A stretch of DNA of 8,072 nucleotides from Claveliimonas stercoravium (GTDB lineage Bacteria > Bacillota > Clostridia > Lachnospirales > Lachnospiraceae). Below, in pieces: positions 5,703-8,072 of the stretch. Where the stretch lies: the NCBI GenBank assembly GCA_019117345.1, contig DWZW01000051.1:1-8072 (forward strand), read 5' to 3'. Within the stretch, counting starts at the first letter, position 1. Every line of letters begins with the position of its first letter. The translations under genes and the position numbers were made by a program. The notes under the pieces were generated by a model. It did not search any database. It saw only the letters and a list, made by a program, of their open reading frames with translations, and was not told the DNA's origin.

Positions 5703-8072
5703 GGTGAAAAACAGGAAAGTCATAGGAAGGCTGGCGGACAGGAGCTTTAAGGCCAGCCGCACAAGGAACGTCATCGCATCTCTGGCCATCGCCCTGACCG
5801 CAATGCTCTTTACGGCCCTTTTCACCATCGGTCTGGGGACGGTGGAGAATTTCCAGCAGGCCACCATGCGCCAGTCAGGGGGCGACAGCCACGGCGTCAT
5901 CAAGAACGTGACCATGGAGGAATATGAGAAGCTGGCGGCCCATCCCCTGGTAAAGGAGAGCGCGGCCTGTGAGGTGCTCTCCGACGAGGTGCTGAACCCG
6001 GAGTTCCTGAAGCGGCATGTGGAGCTCTGGTATGTGCCGGAGTACCACTATCCCCACCGCTTTCTCACCATCAAGGAGGGGACGGCTCCCGAGCGGGCGG
6101 ACGAGGTGCTGGTGGACGATATGACGCTTAAGCTCCTGGGACTGCCGGAGAAGACCGGGCAGCAGATCACCCTGTCCCTCCAGCTTGGACAGCTGGAGCC
6201 CCTGGTGGAGGAGAGGACTTTTACCGTGACCGGCATCCTCCAGTCCGACCCGGCCCTGAACGTGGGCTTTGTCATCACCTCGGAGGCTTACCTGACAGAG
6301 CATGCCGGGGAGCTGGACGCCTTCCGTGATGAGAGCGGCAATGCCATCGGGAGCACCGGAAACATCCAGATGGATGTGAACTTTTCCAACTCCTGGGGCA
6401 TCCAGGAGAAGCTGGACCGGGTCATCACAGAGAGCGGCTACTCGGTGACTGAGGGGGATGCGGACTATCTGTCCAGCAACGCCAACTGGGCCTACATCTC
6501 CGACGGCGCCGGCGCTGACCCCCTGACTGCAGCCGCCGCTGTGGGAGGGCTCGGCATCATCCTGCTGACGGGATACCTCATCATCTACAATGTGTTCCAG
6601 ATTTCTGTCATCCGGGATATCCGGTATTACGGGCTCCTGAAGACCGTGGGGACCACCGGCTCCCAGATCAGGAGGATTGTCAGGAGACAGGCCTGGCAGC
6701 TGGCAGTGCTCGGCATCCCGGCGGGGCTGGTGCTCGGATTTTTCATCGGGAAGTGGATCGTGCCTCTCGTGCTGGCAAGGAGCTCTTATGCGGGAGGAGA
6801 GGTGAAGGTCTCCCTCAATCTCCTCATTTTCCTGGGAGCGGTTCTTTTTACCCTTGTCACAGTGGGCATCTCCACCAGGAAGCCGGCCCGGATCGCGGCC
6901 CGGGTGTCCCCTGTGGAGGCGGTGCGGTACACAGAAGGGGCGAAGGGCAGGCGGAAGGAGAAGCGCACCACTGATGGAGGGAAGCTCTGGCGGATGGCCC
7001 TGTCGGGTCTGGGGAGGAGCAAAGGGAAGACACTGGTCGTCATCCTGTCCCTGTCCCTCTCCGTGGTGCTTCTCAACAGCATTTTCACAGTGACCAGCTC
7101 CTTCTCTATGGACAAATTCCTGAGCCGGTTCGTCACCTCGGATTTCCTCATCGCCAGCGCCAGGTACTTTAACTATGAATACTTTGGCATGGAGGAGGGC
7201 ATCGAGGAGGAGAACCTGACCGAGTCTTTCATAGAGGCCTGCCAGGAGCAGGAGGGCTTTGAGAGGGGCGGGCGCATCTACATGACGGCTGACCTCTCCC
7301 TGGAGGCGTCCACCTACAGGCCGACGGAGAACGTGCTGACAGATGAGAACGGGGATTTCTACTATATGATGGGCAGCAGCAAGCAGCCCTACTGGCAGGA
7401 TGAGAACGGGAATTACAGGGCGGCTGTCTACGGGGTGGAGGACTATCCCCTGGAGAAGCTGGAGCCTGTGGAGGGGGAGACGGACCTGGACGCTATCAGG
7501 GAAAAGCTGGCCACAGGGGAGTATGTGCTTGGTATGGCGGATGTGGACGACAACGGGAATGTGGAGGAGGACCAGATACGCTATCACGCCGGGGACGCCA
7601 TCACTCTTGTCGCGCCGGACGGGCAGAGGAGACAGTTTGAGATCCTCTCTCTTGTGAAGGAGAATTACTACGGGCTGACTACCAGAAAGGGGGAAGCTTT
7701 TTCCTTCTACACTGCGGCGGATGTGTTTAAGGAAATGGCCTCGCCGGAGTGTCTCATGAGCTACCTGTTTGACGTGGAGGACGACAGGGAGGATGACTTT
7801 GCCACATTTATTGATACCTACACGACTTCTCAGGAGCCTCTGATGAACTATGAGTCCAGGCAGAGATATACCAACGAGTTCTCCGGCATGACCGGACTCA
7901 TCACTCTTGTGGGAGGTGTTTTAACCACTGTGGTGGGCGTCATCGGCATCCTGAACTTTGTCAACTCCATCCTCACCGGCATTGTCACCAGGAAGCGGGA
8001 GCTGGCCATGATGGAGGCCATCGGTATGACGAGGCGGCAGCTGGCGCGGATGCTCATGCTGGAGGGAGTATG
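5695..8072 (+). CDS. FtsX-family ABC transporter permease, internally duplicated (3' end outside window)
   Basis: Membrane subunit for the preceding ATPase. ATG 5695 overlaps the ATPase stop; the frame remains open for 792 codons to the window edge. Predicted layout: TM1 (about 26-48) after a basic start; an extracellular domain (about 49-275); TM2 (277-300), TM3 (335-358) and TM4 (373-393) with the first FtsX signature around RYYGLLKTVGTTGSQIRRIV; a basic cytoplasmic link; TM5 (446-466); a second large extracellular domain (about 467-730); and TM6 (733-762) followed by RKRELAMMEAIGMTRRQL, the second FtsX signature. The two halves resemble each other (RSFKASRTRN plus TM, and SGLGRSKGKT plus TM), so the protein is a duplicated 4+4 helix MacB/COG0577-like permease. 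This differs from BceB, which has ten helices and one large outer domain. TM7, TM8 and the tail, perhaps 80-100 residues, should lie beyond base 8072. The outer domains probably bind the substrate or a sensed peptide. Family is secure; substrate unknown. Confidence 0.93.
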   Translation, partial: MRKVKNRKVIGRLADRSFKASRTRNVIASLAIALTAMLFTALFTIGLGTVENFQQATMRQSGGDSHGVIKNVTMEEYEKLAAHPLVKESAACEVLSDEVLNPEFLKRHVELWYVPEYHYPHRFLTIKEGTAPERADEVLVDDMTLKLLGLPEKTGQQITLSLQLGQLEPLVEERTFTVTGILQSDPALNVGFVITSEAYLTEHAGELDAFRDESGNAIGSTGNIQMDVNFSNSWGIQEKLDRVITESGYSVTEGDADYLSSNANWAYISDGAGADPLTAAAAVGGLGIILLTGYLIIYNVFQISVIRDIRYYGLLKTVGTTGSQIRRIVRRQAWQLAVLGIPAGLVLGFFIGKWIVPLVLARSSYAGGEVKVSLNLLIFLGAVLFTLVTVGISTRKPARIAARVSPVEAVRYTEGAKGRRKEKRTTDGGKLWRMALSGLGRSKGKTLVVILSLSLSVVLLNSIFTVTSSFSMDKFLSRFVTSDFLIASARYFNYEYFGMEEGIEEENLTESFIEACQEQEGFERGGRIYMTADLSLEASTYRPTENVLTDENGDFYYMMGSSKQPYWQDENGNYRAAVYGVEDYPLEKLEPVEGETDLDAIREKLATGEYVLGMADVDDNGNVEEDQIRYHAGDAITLVAPDGQRRQFEILSLVKENYYGLTTRKGEAFSFYTAADVFKEMASPECLMSYLFDVEDDREDDFATFIDTYTTSQEPLMNYESRQRYTNEFSGMTGLITLVGGVLTTVVGVIGILNFVNSILTGIVTRKRELAMMEAIGMTRRQLARMLMLEGV

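Noticed and set aside
5875..7587. 570-codon open frame on the minus strand opposite the permease
   Set aside because: Shadow of GC-rich codon bias: the + strand encodes a clear FtsX permease with TM and signature motifs, and the antisense product shows no recognisable domain, only His/Leu/Pro/Gly-rich sequence.
1..8072. CRISPR array, tRNA/rRNA, insertion sequence or attachment sites
   Set aside because: No spaced repeat array, cloverleaf-like sequence, transposase-like frame or terminal inverted repeats were seen on either strand.

Overview
The window looks like a chromosomal segment of a Lachnospiraceae-type Firmicute (Clostridia). The evidence is an EF-Ts C-terminus of clostridial type, strong purine-rich Shine-Dalgarno sites, a GC-rich purine-loaded coding strand, and a response regulator / SHQTKTP-type kinase / LolD-MacB-like ATPase / large FtsX-like permease set typical of gut Clostridia. 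This assignment is by recognition only; no search was run. All real genes are on the + strand.

Layout: (1) 1-366, the 3' end of tsf (elongation factor Ts), closed by a strong intrinsic terminator at 426-467. (2) 504-3274, a probable weak promoter and a 898-aa superfamily 2 helicase/ATPase with a complete set of visible motor motifs, a large helical insertion, and an unusual hydrophobic hairpin near the C-terminus. (3) 3305-4842, an OmpR-family response regulator and an overlapping histidine kinase with no transmembrane segment. No terminator separates them from the helicase. (4) 4843-5015, a 173-base regulatory gap with three in-phase 11-bp direct repeats, a good -10 hexamer and a 15-bp-arm inverted repeat. 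(5) 5016-8072, an ABC ATPase and an overlapping, internally duplicated FtsX-family permease that runs off the window end (792 codons visible).

Working model: regulator, kinase, ATPase and permease form a BceRSAB-like detoxification/sensing module. As the kinase has no membrane part, signal input probably comes through the transporter or another partner. The phosphorylated regulator probably binds the 11-bp repeats at 4853-4885 and activates the transporter promoter. The helicase lies just upstream, 30 bases before the regulator, and may share a transcript with it. Its role is unknown; a membrane-tethered nucleic-acid ATPase, possibly defensive, is a speculation worth testing.

The most interesting items are the phased repeat array with the overlapping palindrome, the helicase with a membrane hairpin and its link to the two-component operon, and the wholly cytoplasmic kinase.
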